Shown here: positions 1-6,911 of the stretch, one piece after another
How the letters are laid out: each line of letters starts with the position of its first letter
Position numbering within the stretch: the stretch's first letter is position 1
Source of the DNA: DATAXV01 sp036272915
Lineage (GTDB): Bacteria > Chloroflexota > Dormibacteria > Dormibacterales > Dormibacteraceae
DNA: 26,330 bases
Reading direction: 5' to 3'
Assembly (NCBI GenBank): GCA_036272915.1
Contig: DATAXV010000054.1
Coordinates: 1 to 26,330 of the forward strand
The notes under the pieces: model-generated
Told to the model about the DNA's origin: nothing
Database searches by the model: none
What the model saw: only the letters and a program-made list of their open reading frames with translations
Made by a program: the position numbers and the translations under genes

Positions 1-8
1 TCTTCTTG

Positions 9-99
9 TCATTCGACAGGTCCGCCGTGCCTGAGTCCGGCCGCCAGAAGTACACGATCAGGGCAAAGTAGCCAGCCGCCAACAGCTCCACATAGTCTT
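9..99 (-). pseudogene. Distal part of the gene interrupted by the IS element
   Basis: Removing the IS and one CTT copy joins this stretch in frame to the reading frame at 1950-2197. The joined frame runs to a stop at 9-11 and gives about 111 residues. That is short for the acetyltransferase the other half resembles, so the gene may already have been damaged. A second minus-strand frame is open across 2-100 with a hydrophobic stretch (LLAAGYFALIVYFW); I cannot tell which frame was translated. The left edge of the window limits the call. Confidence 0.4.
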
Positions 100-126
100 T
101 GAACCGCCCCGGGATTGATGGAGACT
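100..126 (+). repeat. Left terminal inverted repeat of the IS3 element
   Basis: Begins TGAACCGCCCCGGG and ends TGGAGACT. It pairs with 1923-1949 at 24 of 27 positions, the mismatches clustering in the middle. This is where the transposase should bind and cut. Confidence 0.93.
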
Positions 127-150
127 TCATTCCGTGAGGAGATGGGGTCA

Positions 151-480
151 ATGAGTGCAGGAAGGCCGTCGAGGTACCCGACCGAGCTCAGGGAGCGGGC
201 GGTGCGGATGGTGTTCGAGCTGACCGAGAGCAAGGGCTCGCAGTGGGAGGCGATGCAGGCGGTGCGGTCGCAGCTGGGTTTGGGCTCGGTGGAGACGCTG
301 CGCAAGTGGGTGCGGCGGGCGGAGATCGACGGCGGTCAGCGTGCGGGGGCGACGAGCGAGGAGGTGGCCGAGATCAAGCGGCTGCGTCGCGAGATCGCGG
401 AGCTGCGCCGGGCCAACGAGATCCTGAAGACAGCGTCGGCTTTTTTCGCAGCCGCGGAGCTCGACCGCCTCAGCAAGTAG
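151..480 (+). CDS. IS3-family transposase OrfA (HTH/leucine-zipper protein)
   Basis: OrfA is the short DNA-binding subunit of IS3-type transposase. Residues about 5-60 form the HTH_Tnp_1-type domain (YPTELRERAVRMV, then the WVRRAEID helix). The C-terminal third is a coiled coil rich in charged and leucine residues (EIKRLRREIAELRRANEIL) that mediates multimerisation. I place the start at ATG 151 because AGGAG lies about nine bases upstream; earlier in-frame starts at 115 and 142 either lie within the terminal repeat or sit directly against that ribosome site. The gene overlaps orfB and contains a slippery heptamer near its end, so both OrfA alone and an OrfAB fusion are expected. About 109 residues, normal length. 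Confidence 0.92.
   Translation: MSAGRPSRYPTELRERAVRMVFELTESKGSQWEAMQAVRSQLGLGSVETLRKWVRRAEIDGGQRAGATSEEVAEIKRLRREIAELRRANEILKTASAFFAAAELDRLSK
441..447 (+). promoter_or_regulatory. Programmed -1 frameshift site T_TTT_TTC
   Basis: In the orfA frame this reads gcT TTT TTC, an X_XXY_YYZ slippery heptamer. Slipping back one base moves the ribosome into the open orfB frame, giving FFRSRG and then the integrase-core sequence. Position and direction match the known IS3 mechanism for making OrfAB. No downstream pseudoknot was worked out. Confidence 0.8.
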
Positions 481-1400
481 TCGTCGCCTACATCGATCAG
501 CATCGACAGCGGCATGGAGTCGAGCCGATCTGCCGGACCCTGCGCGAAGCGGGTGTGGAGATCGCTCCATCGACGTACTACGCATCGAAAGAGAGGCCGC
601 CCTCGAGGCGGTCCGAGCGGGAGGGGGAGTTGAAGAAGGAGATCGTCCGGGTCCACAAGGAGAACCGAAGCGTCTACGGCGCCCGAAAGGTGTGGCAGGA
701 GATGCGGCAGGGGGGCCAGGAGGTGGCGCGCTGCACGGTGGAGAGGTTGATGGGCGATCTCGGCCTGCGGGGAGTGGTGCGCGGCAAGAGGCGGTTCACG
801 ACCATCCCCGGCGGTCAGGAGCACCGGGCATCGGATCGGGTCAATCGTGACTTCCGGGCGAAAGAGCCGGACAGGTTGTGGCTGGCGGACTTCACCTACG
901 TACCGACCTGGTCGGGGACGGTGTACGTGGCCTTCGTGGTCGATGCCTTCAGCCGCCGGATCGTGGGCTGGAAGGCGGCGAGGAGCATGCAGACGGAGTT
1001 GGTGCTGGACACGCTGGAGATGGCCCTGTGGTCGCGCGGCCACGCCGGTCGCCCGGTGGCGCAGGGTCTGATCCATCACTCCGACCGAGGCAGCCAGTAC
1101 ACCTCCTTCGCGTTCACCAAGCGGCTGATCGAAGCCGGGATCGACGCCTCGGTGGGGAGTGTGGGCGATGCCTACGACAATGCGCTGGCGGAGAGCACGA
1201 TCGGTCTGTACAAGGCGGAGCTGATCGAAAGTCGGTCCTGGAAGACGGTCGGGGAGGTCGAGTATCAGACCTCCGAATGGCTGGACTGGTACAACCGGCG
1301 CCGGCTGCACAGCGCCTGCGGCTACCTCTCGCCGGCGGCCTATGAGGCCGCCTACTACGAGCCCACGCAAGCAACGCCAGAGGAGGCCTCGGCGTCATGA
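441..1400 (+). CDS. IS3-family transposase OrfB (DDE integrase), made as OrfAB fusion
   Basis: OrfB is the catalytic part of the transposase. After the frameshift come an HTH_21-type region (RRSEREGELKKEIVRVHKEN, then VYGARKVWQEM) and an rve/DDE integrase core. The catalytic residues are visible: Asp in LADFTYV (codon 888), Asp in HHSDRGSQY (codon 1083) and Glu in NALAESTIG (codon 1191). The last two are separated by 35 residues, the classic D(35)E spacing. The frame also reads upstream of the slip site but that part overlaps orfA and is not expected to be used. Fused to OrfA the product is about 416 residues. The stop overlaps the start of the next gene (ATGA at 1397-1400). No damage is visible. 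Confidence 0.93.
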   Translation, partial: FFRSRGARPPQQVVVAYIDQHRQRHGVEPICRTLREAGVEIAPSTYYASKERPPSRRSEREGELKKEIVRVHKENRSVYGARKVWQEMRQGGQEVARCTVERLMGDLGLRGVVRGKRRFTTIPGGQEHRASDRVNRDFRAKEPDRLWLADFTYVPTWSGTVYVAFVVDAFSRRIVGWKAARSMQTELVLDTLEMALWSRGHAGRPVAQGLIHHSDRGSQYTSFAFTKRLIEAGIDASVGSVGDAYDNALAESTIGLYKAELIESRSWKTVGEVEYQTSEWLDWYNRRRLHSACGYLSPAAYEAAYYEPTQATPEEASAS

Positions 1401-1774
1401 GCATGCAGGTCGAAGCGCCGTACCGTGACGCTTCCGTGACGGCTGGGCGGAACACACAGAGCCCCCGTTCCTGCCCTGTCTGCGGGGAAGCCACCGGCTC
1501 GTCACGTGCCACCTACTGCTCCGCCGCTCACCGCATGGTCGCCTTCCGACGGCGCCATGGCCGGCAGGCGCTGGACGAGGAGCTCTCCGTTCCGAGCGTG
1601 AGCCGCCCCAGCCGCGACCACGTGGTTTACGTGTGCCCCGAGTGCGAGTCCCGCTACCTCGGCGAGCAGCGCTGCTCGGAGTGCAACCGTTTCTGCCGGC
1701 GTCTTGGGCCCGGAGGCTGCTGCCCTGGGTGCGACGAGATCATCACCGTCGACGAGCTTCTGGAGCGCAACTGA
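1397..1774 (+). CDS. Small zinc-cluster protein carried inside the IS3 element
   Basis: This 125-residue basic protein overlaps orfB by ATGA, so it is probably translated by termination-reinitiation; GAGGAGG at 1380-1386 may help. The first half has CPVCGEA, then RATYCSAAHR and a basic tail (FRRRHGR), a pattern like a treble-clef or FCS-type zinc finger. The second half has CPEC, CSEC, FCRR and GGCCPGCDE, which look like paired zinc-ribbon knuckles. It lies inside the terminal inverted repeats and so moves with the element. I do not recognise a named family. A role as DNA-binding accessory or regulator of transposition is inference from the zinc motifs and coupling. Confidence 0.85.
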   Translation: MSMQVEAPYRDASVTAGRNTQSPRSCPVCGEATGSSRATYCSAAHRMVAFRRRHGRQALDEELSVPSVSRPSRDHVVYVCPECESRYLGEQRCSECNRFCRRLGPGGCCPGCDEIITVDELLERN

Positions 1775-1922
1775 CCGTGACTGTAGACCTTGCTCCCGCC
1801 ACCCGAACGTCACGCAACGGGCTCGGAGGCTGGACCTCCCGGCGACCAGTCAGTACCCTGAGACCAGCCCTGTCCGGCGGCTGGTGGGGCCGTGGGTAGC
1901 TACCGCCGGACTCAAGCCACCT

Positions 1923-1949
1923 AGTCTCCATGTAACCCGGGGCGGTTCA
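1923..1949 (-). repeat. Right terminal inverted repeat of the IS3 element
   Basis: The reverse complement begins TGAACCGCCCCGGG and ends TGGAGACT, matching the left end. The next bases, CTT at 1950-1952, repeat the CTT at 97-99. Confidence 0.93.
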
Positions 1950-2197
1950 CTTTCGTCCTGCCGCCACTCGGAGGCCACCTCCAGGTCGAGCCCGCCTCCA
2001 GTCCGCAGCCAGGTCCAGGCGATCAGGCCCTCCTGCTCGAACCAGAGCCGGATCTCCAGCGAAAGCTCGTGGTGTGTGTGATAACGAGTGCGCCAGGCTA
2101 TGTCCCCGATCCGCGTGTGGGTGACAGCGTAGTCGCGGATCAGCAGCGCCTGCATGAGGCGCAGGTCGGCGGGGCCTGCGTAGGAACGGCTCTTCAC
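1950..2197 (-). pseudogene. Start of a GNAT-like acetyltransferase gene cut by the IS element
   Basis: The frame starts at GTG 2197, preceded by a full Shine-Dalgarno match (GGAGGTGAT, 2201-2209). It reads KSRSYAGPADLRLMQALL, then RIGDIAWRTRYHTHHE and LIAWTWLRTGGGLDLEV. The arrangement MQAL...GD-AW-R-HT...W...AW-W resembles the N-terminal part of some actinobacterial GNAT N-acetyltransferases, which acetylate small substrates using acetyl-CoA. The IS right end follows directly at 1949, truncating the gene after about 83 codons. The identification is from memory of the family and only half the protein is present. The remaining piece lies at 9-99. Confidence 0.55.
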
Positions 2198-2442
2198 CCG
2201 ATCACCTCCAGGGTCTGGCAGAGCACAGTCCGTCCGAGCTACCACGTGAATCCGGTGCAACCGTCACGGCGCTTCCAGCTGACCGCCTAACCGTCGCACG
2301 ACCGCTCACAAGCTCGAATCCCGCTACCACCGCGAGCACGAGCGGTATGTCGTCCCGGTCCATGAGGAGAAGGGGCATCCGGTCCATCGTCGGTCATTAT
2401 TGCCAGCCACGGTGTCACGAACTCCCTGCTCCGCCTCATCCC

Positions 2443-2490
2443 CAACAGCAGGGTCGCGCGAGCATGCCGGAGGTCGTGGATGCGGATCAT
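2443..2490 (-). pseudogene. Scrap of a tyrosine recombinase (phage-type integrase)
   Basis: The minus strand encodes IRIHDLRHARATLLL, the conserved box II (HxxR) of tyrosine recombinases, usually written HDLRHTHATLLL. The flanking sequence in the same frame does not continue as an integrase: no later H/W-box or catalytic tyrosine is recognisable and the expected GH-S region is missing. It is best read as a degraded remnant. The rest of 2198-2641 holds nothing else I can support as coding. Such a remnant beside an IS insertion suggests this stretch was once part of an integrated element. Confidence 0.5.
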
Positions 2491-2641
2491 GGCGAGGCAT
2501 CGAGCCCCCCAGGGCAAGACCATCGGGTCAGACGTGGCGGCCTCTGGCGTGCTGTCGAAAAGGTGCCGTCCGCGTCCGCCGTAACATGGGCGGCGAACCC
2601 GTCGCAAGCGGGGCGTGAGACCTACCCAGTGGAGGTGCCAG

Positions 2642-3106
2642 ATGGCCGAGCTCCCACGGCCCCCAGAGGCGATTCTGCTGGGCTACTTCATCGTCTCGGA
2701 CGATGTCGAGCGTTCCCGGCGCTTCTACACCGAAGTACTCGGCGGGAGGGTGATCTTCTCCGGAGTGCCGACCGTCGTCGGATTATCCAACAGCTGGATC
2801 GTCATCAATGCCGGCGGAGGCCCGACCGACGACAAACCTGATGTCACTCTGGAGACGCCGCGCGATCCCGATCGGGTCAGCAGCTTCCTCAATATCCGGG
2901 TCAAAGACATCGAGGCCGTGTACGCCGAATGGAGCGCCAGGGGTGCTCATTTCCTGACCTCGCCGAAACAGCATCCATACGAGATCCGTTGCTACATTCG
3001 CGATCCCGACGGTCACCTGATCGAAGTGGGTCAGACCACGGACCCAAACGGTGACTGGTCACCCGCTCACTGGCCGTCGAGTACGTCCGGCGGGGAGTCC
3101 GAATGA
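2642..3106 (+). CDS. VOC (glyoxalase/bleomycin-resistance fold) protein
   Basis: A 154-residue single-domain protein of the vicinal oxygen chelate superfamily. The start of the fold is visible (YFIVSDDVERSRRFYTEVLG, residues about 17-36), followed by the internal repeat VKDIEAVYAEWSARG near residue 94 and the terminal DPDGHLIEVGQ strand with its metal-ligand-type glutamate. The enzyme activity cannot be read from sequence; the superfamily includes lyases, dioxygenases and drug-binding proteins. ATG 2642 is chosen because GGAGGT (2631-2636) sits at proper spacing; an in-frame start at 2615 lacks one. The gene stands alone, with noncoding DNA on both sides. Confidence 0.85.
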   Translation: MAELPRPPEAILLGYFIVSDDVERSRRFYTEVLGGRVIFSGVPTVVGLSNSWIVINAGGGPTDDKPDVTLETPRDPDRVSSFLNIRVKDIEAVYAEWSARGAHFLTSPKQHPYEIRCYIRDPDGHLIEVGQTTDPNGDWSPAHWPSSTSGGESE

Positions 3107-3457
3107 ATGCCAAGACCTCCGGCAAGATCGTTCACATCGACGGTCGCCACTCCCCCGCACACTGAGATCCCCACCAGCGGAGGGGTCCCCAGGACGGGAG
3201 TTGTGCAGAGACAGAAGGGCAAGCCCGCTGTCCCTCACTGTGCCAACCTCGTCCGGCGGCATTGCCGGGCTCAGGGAAGCGCGGTCCCACTCCGTCAGCT
3301 CTCCACCCTGACGTGCGCCTCTCCAGGGACGGCGGGTGACAGTCGGCCTCACAGTCCTCCCGCTACTCCCCGCTCTCAGCGAGCCGCTGCGAGACGTTCG
3401 GGCCACGATGTTTCGGGCCGCCGTTGTTAGTGCCGTGATGCTGAGGAGGTTTCGGTA
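3107..3457. other. Noncoding interval of about 350 bases
   Basis: Open frames here encode low-complexity Pro/Arg/Ser-rich strings with no family resemblance on either strand. I see no tRNA, repeat or clear promoter. The last bases hold the ribosome site for the gene at 3458. Confidence 0.6.
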
Positions 3458-4093
3458 ATGTCCACCGCGGTCATCGGCACGGGAGGGATCGGATCGGCCA
3501 TCGCCCGCCAGCTCGCCTCAGGCGGCGAGGCCCTGCGGCTCTCGAGCGCCGACAGTGAGTCGGCACGAAAGCTGGCTGCGGCGATTGGTCGAGCTGCGGT
3601 CGTCGCCGTCGACAACCGCGACGCCTTGCGGGGCGCCGATGCCGTCGTCCTGGCATTGAGGTTTACCGTCCTGAAGCGCGTCATAGACGAGATCGCCGAA
3701 TCGCTGACCGACAAGCTCGTGGTGGTTCCGAGCAACCCAGTCGGCATCGACGCACAAGGCAACCTCTCACGTCTCCTGCCGAAAGGGGAGTCCTCTAGCG
3801 GCGTTGTGGCCGGGTGGTTGCCGGCGAGGGCGCGCTTGGCGATGGCGTTTGGAAGCATGTCGGCCAATCTCTTCGAGTCCTGCAGCAACCGGTCGCCGGA
3901 GCCGGCGGTCCTCTTCTACGCGGCCGACGACGACCGTGCGGGCGAGGAGGTCGAGCGGTTGATCCGAACCGCCGGTTTCGAGCCGGTGAGGGTCGGCGGG
4001 ACCGAACAATCGGATCGACTCGAGGTCGGCGGCGACCTTCACGATCTTGTCGTCGGCCGCGCAGACGCGCGGTCATTGATCGGTAGGGGCTGA
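3458..4093 (+). CDS. NADPH-dependent F420 reductase-like / NAD(P)-binding protein
   Basis: A 211-residue Rossmann-fold protein. The N-terminus carries the dinucleotide-binding loop (AVIGTGGIGSAIARQLASGG, residues 4-23), followed by DSESARKLA and GADAVVLALRF, the usual layout of COG2085 (F420H2:NADP oxidoreductase and relatives). The middle reads LVVVPSNPVGIDAQGN, comparable to the VID-x-NP segment of that family. The C-terminal part (FYAADDDRAGEEVERLIRTAGFEPVRVGG) also fits. ATG 3458 follows GAGGAGGT at 3443-3450. It probably oxidises or reduces a small molecule with NAD(P); whether F420 is the partner cannot be decided from sequence. A luciferase-like oxidoreductase at 25656 hints that F420 is present in this organism. 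Confidence 0.8.
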   Translation: MSTAVIGTGGIGSAIARQLASGGEALRLSSADSESARKLAAAIGRAAVVAVDNRDALRGADAVVLALRFTVLKRVIDEIAESLTDKLVVVPSNPVGIDAQGNLSRLLPKGESSSGVVAGWLPARARLAMAFGSMSANLFESCSNRSPEPAVLFYAADDDRAGEEVERLIRTAGFEPVRVGGTEQSDRLEVGGDLHDLVVGRADARSLIGRG

Positions 4094-4206
4094 TCGCTTC
4101 GCCGCCGTGGCCGGCGCACCTCATCAGTCAGGCCTTCGCCCAGACGGTCTTGACCGCCGTCCTTCGCAGTGCCGAAAGGCAGGGGTGTAGACGGCCGCGG
4201 GAACGT

Positions 4207-4440
4207 CTACTTGGGTGGTGGAGGTTCAGGGCCCAGGTCCGGTGTCACGAACCCGGACTGGTAGGCGAGGACGAGCGCCGGCACCCGGTCGCGGAGCCCG
4301 AGCTTCATGAGAATCCGGCTGACATGGGGTCTTGACTGTGTTCTCGTGGATCACGGGGCCAGTCGCGACCTCGATGTTGGAGAGGCCCTTGGCGACGGTG
4401 ATCTGCTCGGTCAACCTGCTCGCTCGTTGCCAGGGGGTCC
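4207..4440 (-). pseudogene. Frameshifted C-terminal remnant of a LuxR/NarL-type response regulator
   Basis: Read on the minus strand, one frame gives RLTEQITVAKGLSNIEVATG and VIHENTVKT, and after a one-base shift the next gives HVSRILMKLGLRDRVPALV, LAYQSGFVTP and a stop at 4207-4209. Together these are the GerE/LuxR helix-turn-helix and the typical tail of two-component response regulators. The usual LTEREREVL segment is shortened, the frame is broken near 4325, and no receiver domain lies upstream. It is a dead fragment, not a regulator. Confidence 0.75.
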
Positions 4441-4619
4441 TCGGGAGCCATTCGCCTGGTGCGGCGGGCGGAAGCAACCGGCGCCGCCGTCCGCTACGAC
4501 CCCGCCTCGGGCGCCGCACTGCTCATGGGCATCGTCCTGGTCGCCCGCGCCTCCGGCCGGACGCTCCGCCTTCCGGCTGGCCGTAGACGTCGCCGGTCGG
4601 CCGCGACCGTCCCGAGTCG
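4441..4619. other. Interval with no supported gene
   Basis: This lies between the LuxR remnant and the TetR gene. Short open frames exist on both strands but none resembles a known family. It may hold further debris of the damaged regulator. Confidence 0.5.
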
Positions 4620-5249
4620 TCAGGTCCCGGTCGGTGGCGCGCTCATCGCCGCAGCCAGGAACGTGATCGCCCAGCGCCGGGCCGCCTCGCCCGCCACCGG
4701 GGACAGGCTGGCCGGGGGGCGTCCGTTGTAGACCTCGACGCGGTCCACGGCCGTGACGGCGAGGATTCCCCGTATCCGGAACCACAGCTCCTCGGGGGAA
4801 AGGCCGGGCAGTGCGCGCCCGAAGGCCGCCAGGTAGCGATCGCGGACCGTGTCCTCGGCCGAGCCGGTCCACCTGCGCATCTCCTCGGCCGGGTCGACGA
4901 TGATCGTCACGATCAGCCGGGCCGTCCGGGCGCCGCCCTCGTCGCCGGCCGGCATCTCGTCGAACAGCGGCCCCGCGAACGCCTCCACCAGTTCGGTGAC
5001 CGGCGGATCCGGGGTCCGGGCGAGCAGTCGATCGAGGCCGGCGCACTGCGCGGCGTTGATGGGCTCGATCACGCGGCGGGCGACCGCGGCCAGGAGCTCT
5101 GCTTTCGAGCCGAAGTGGTAAGAGACGGCGGCCAGGTTCGCTCCGGCGAGGTCGGTGATCGCGCGGACCGAGGTGCCGCGGAAACCGCGCTCGGCGAAGA
5201 GGTGTTCGGCCGCGTCGAGGATCTGGGTGCGGGTGTCGGGTGGCGCCAA
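4620..5249 (-). CDS. TetR-family transcriptional regulator
   Basis: A 209-residue TetR regulator. The N-terminal HTH is complete (ILDAAEHLFAERGFRGTSV, then ANLAAVSYHFGSKAELLAAV, residues about 9-55); the C-terminal ligand domain is longer and unspecific. The frame closes upstream with a stop, so the only reasonable start is TTG 5249. No Shine-Dalgarno precedes it, but TATAGT (5263-5258 on this strand) lies eight bases upstream, which fits a -10 box for a leaderless transcript. It is divergent from the ketopantoate-reductase-like gene at 5303, with a perfect palindrome between them, so it very probably represses that neighbour and itself. Confidence 0.9.
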   Translation of the reverse strand: MAPPDTRTQILDAAEHLFAERGFRGTSVRAITDLAGANLAAVSYHFGSKAELLAAVARRVIEPINAAQCAGLDRLLARTPDPPVTELVEAFAGPLFDEMPAGDEGGARTARLIVTIIVDPAEEMRRWTGSAEDTVRDRYLAAFGRALPGLSPEELWFRIRGILAVTAVDRVEVYNGRPPASLSPVAGEAARRWAITFLAAAMSAPPTGT

Positions 5250-5263
5250 GTATGCGTACTATA

Positions 5264-5290
5264 CATACGTTTGAATCAAACGAACGTATG
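5264..5290. promoter_or_regulatory. Palindromic operator between the TetR and PanE-like genes
   Basis: CGTTTGAATCAAACG at 5268-5282 is a perfect palindrome (7-bp arms, one central base). A second inverted pair, CATACGTT (5264-5271) and AACGTATG (5283-5290), brackets it with a slightly different centre. The 53-bp divergent spacer holds both. TetR repressors bind such sites as dimers, so this is the likely operator for both genes. Confidence 0.7.
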
Positions 5291-5302
5291 AAAGGGGTTG
5301 TC

Positions 5303-6175
5303 ATGAAACTGCTCGTTTACGGCGCCGGGGTTTGCGGAAGCCTGTTCTCCGCCCGCATGTATGAGGCCGGGCACGACGTCTCGCTCCTCGCCCGAGGCGA
5401 GCGCCTGGCTGCCCTGCGCCGGCACGGCGTGCAGCTCGCCGAGGGAGACAGCCCGGTAGTCAGGCGGGCAGCGGTGCCGGTGGTCGAGCACCCGGCCGGC
5501 GGGTACGACCTGATCGCCGTCTTCGTCCGCGCCCATCAGGTGGACGCCGTGCTGGAGTCACTCGCGGGTCTCGAAGGCGACGTGCTTTTCATGCTCAACT
5601 GGGCGGCAGGCGCGGAACCGCTGGGCGCGGCGATCGGCCACGAGCGGGTGCTGCTCGGCTTCCCCACGGACGCCGGCACGATGGACGGCGACGTGGTCCG
5701 CCACCGCGCGACCAGCCTCATGACACGCCTGTCCCCGACGCCGATCGGCGAACCCGACGGCCGTACCACCCCGCGACTGGAACGGATCGTGCGGACGTTC
5801 CGGACCGCCGGGATCAAGGCCAGGGCCGAGTCGCAGATGGATGCCTGGCTCAAGACGCACGCCGCCTTCGCGGTGCCACTCGGGCAGGCGGTGAACGCGG
5901 CGGGCGGCCCGGTAGCGCTGGCCGATGATCCGGACGCGGTCCGCGACATGATCGGCCTCATGCGGCAGAACCTGGCCGTCATGCCGACGCCGCTGGTCCC
6001 GCGCGGGTTCGTCGCGTTGCAGACTCTGCCGGAAGGGCTACTCGTGGCCATGCTGCGGCGCTTCTTGCGGAGCCCGACGGCCGCATACAGCGGGCTCGCC
6101 AGCGCCTCGCCCGCGGAGACGGCCGAACTCGAGCGGACTGCCGAACAGATGCGTGCCGATGCGAGGGTGCGGTAG
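5303..6175 (+). CDS. Ketopantoate reductase family protein (ApbA/PanE-like)
   Basis: A 290-residue NADPH-dependent 2-dehydropantoate-reductase-like protein. Residues 3-27 show the Rossmann loop (LLVYGAGVCGSLFSARMYEA) followed by DVSLLARGERLAALR, typical of the ApbA N-terminal domain. The segment LFMLNWAAGAEPL matches the substrate-side N/G motif region. DAWLKTHAAFAVPLGQAV is where the C-terminal-domain catalytic lysine is usually found. Gene context is a TetR repressor rather than coenzyme A genes, so it may act on another 2-keto acid. ATG 5303 is preceded by GAAAGGGG. Length agrees with the family. Confidence 0.85.
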   Translation: MKLLVYGAGVCGSLFSARMYEAGHDVSLLARGERLAALRRHGVQLAEGDSPVVRRAAVPVVEHPAGGYDLIAVFVRAHQVDAVLESLAGLEGDVLFMLNWAAGAEPLGAAIGHERVLLGFPTDAGTMDGDVVRHRATSLMTRLSPTPIGEPDGRTTPRLERIVRTFRTAGIKARAESQMDAWLKTHAAFAVPLGQAVNAAGGPVALADDPDAVRDMIGLMRQNLAVMPTPLVPRGFVALQTLPEGLLVAMLRRFLRSPTAAYSGLASASPAETAELERTAEQMRADARVR

Positions 6176-6280
6176 GCGATAGGCGGCTGTGGACATTCGG
6201 CCAAAGCATTCACGGCGCGAAGGGCGCCATCGACGATTACCGCTGAGAGGGCGCGCCGAGAAGTCCGAAACAGTCTTGCG

Positions 6281-6298
6281 CGGTGGTAGCTACCACCG
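6281..6298. repeat. Perfect 18-bp palindrome CGGTGGTAGCTACCACCG
   Basis: A full palindrome with no loop about 105 bp after the PanE-like gene. With no spacer it is poorly suited to be a hairpin terminator and looks more like a protein binding site. No intact gene starts close by, so its target is unclear. Confidence 0.5.
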
Positions 6299-6422
6299 GC
6301 CGCCATCTGTGACGTCTCCGCACGTGGGATGGCTTTGCGGAGGCGGCAAAGCGGGGGAGGGTGACCCGCTCGCCCTCGCGAATCTCGCAGGGCGTTGGGC
6401 CGCGCCTCCCTGATTCAGAGCA

Positions 6423-6905
6423 TCACTGCGGTGCCATGGGCGGACAGTCGGCGGGGCTGGTTACCACCCGGATCGGAGATCCGGCGAGGTACGCCGCGAC
6501 GTCCTCCGCCATCCGCTGCGCAGCGGGCCCTCGGCCACGGCACCCAGGTTCTCCTCAACCTGCGCCACCGTGCGGACACCGGGGATCGGGATCGAGCACT
6601 CGCTGCGAGCCCAGATCCAGGCCAGGGCGCCCTGCGCGGGGTGCGGCCATCGCTGGTCAGGAGCTCGCCGGAGGGCCGGCCGCCTCGGAACCAGCGCATC
6701 CACTCCGGATCGCTCCCTCTGATGTCGTCTCCGACCGGTCGCGAATCCGCCCGGTACTTGCCGCTGAGGAGGCCCATGGCCAGGGGCGAACGGCAGATGC
6801 TGGCGACATCGAGCCGCTCGCAGAGCGCGAGCATCGGACCCGCGTCGTCAAGGACGTTCAGGGAGTGCTGAACGGCGACGCCGTGCGGTCCGCTCGCGAG
6901 CACGC
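6423..6905 (-). pseudogene. Aldo/keto reductase, 5'-truncated and frameshifted
   Basis: Minus-strand segments in successive frames read VAVQHSLNVLDDAGPMLALC, ICRSPLAMGLLSGKY and DPEWMRWFRGG, then in the next frame AQGALAWIWARSECSIPIPG and VAQVEENLGAVAEGPL, then RMAEDVAAYLAGSPIR. This is the C-terminal half of an aldo/keto reductase, ending with the NADP-binding IPIPG and TVAQVEEN region. At least two frame breaks (near 6660 and near 6515) and loss of the N-terminal half, including the catalytic tetrad, mean it cannot be functional. It abuts the MocR remnant directly. Confidence 0.75.
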
Positions 6906-6911
6906 GCGCTC

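Larger units (their letters stand above)
100..1949 (+). mobile_element. Complete IS3-family insertion sequence with a passenger gene
   Basis: The element is bounded by inverted repeats at 100-126 and 1923-1949 that match at 24 of 27 positions and end in TGAACCGCCCCGGG, the TG...CA ends usual for IS3. A 3-bp direct repeat CTT flanks it (97-99 and 1950-1952), as expected for an IS3 target duplication. Inside are orfA, orfB in the -1 frame, and a third gene (1397-1774) also within the ends. At 1850 bp it is longer than the usual 1.2-1.5 kb two-gene IS3 element because of that third gene and about 150 noncoding bases before the right end. All parts look intact, so it may be active. Confidence 0.93.

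Noticed and set aside
3107..3430. Open frame of 107 codons after the VOC gene
   Set aside because: No ribosome site, unusual composition and no resemblance to a protein family.
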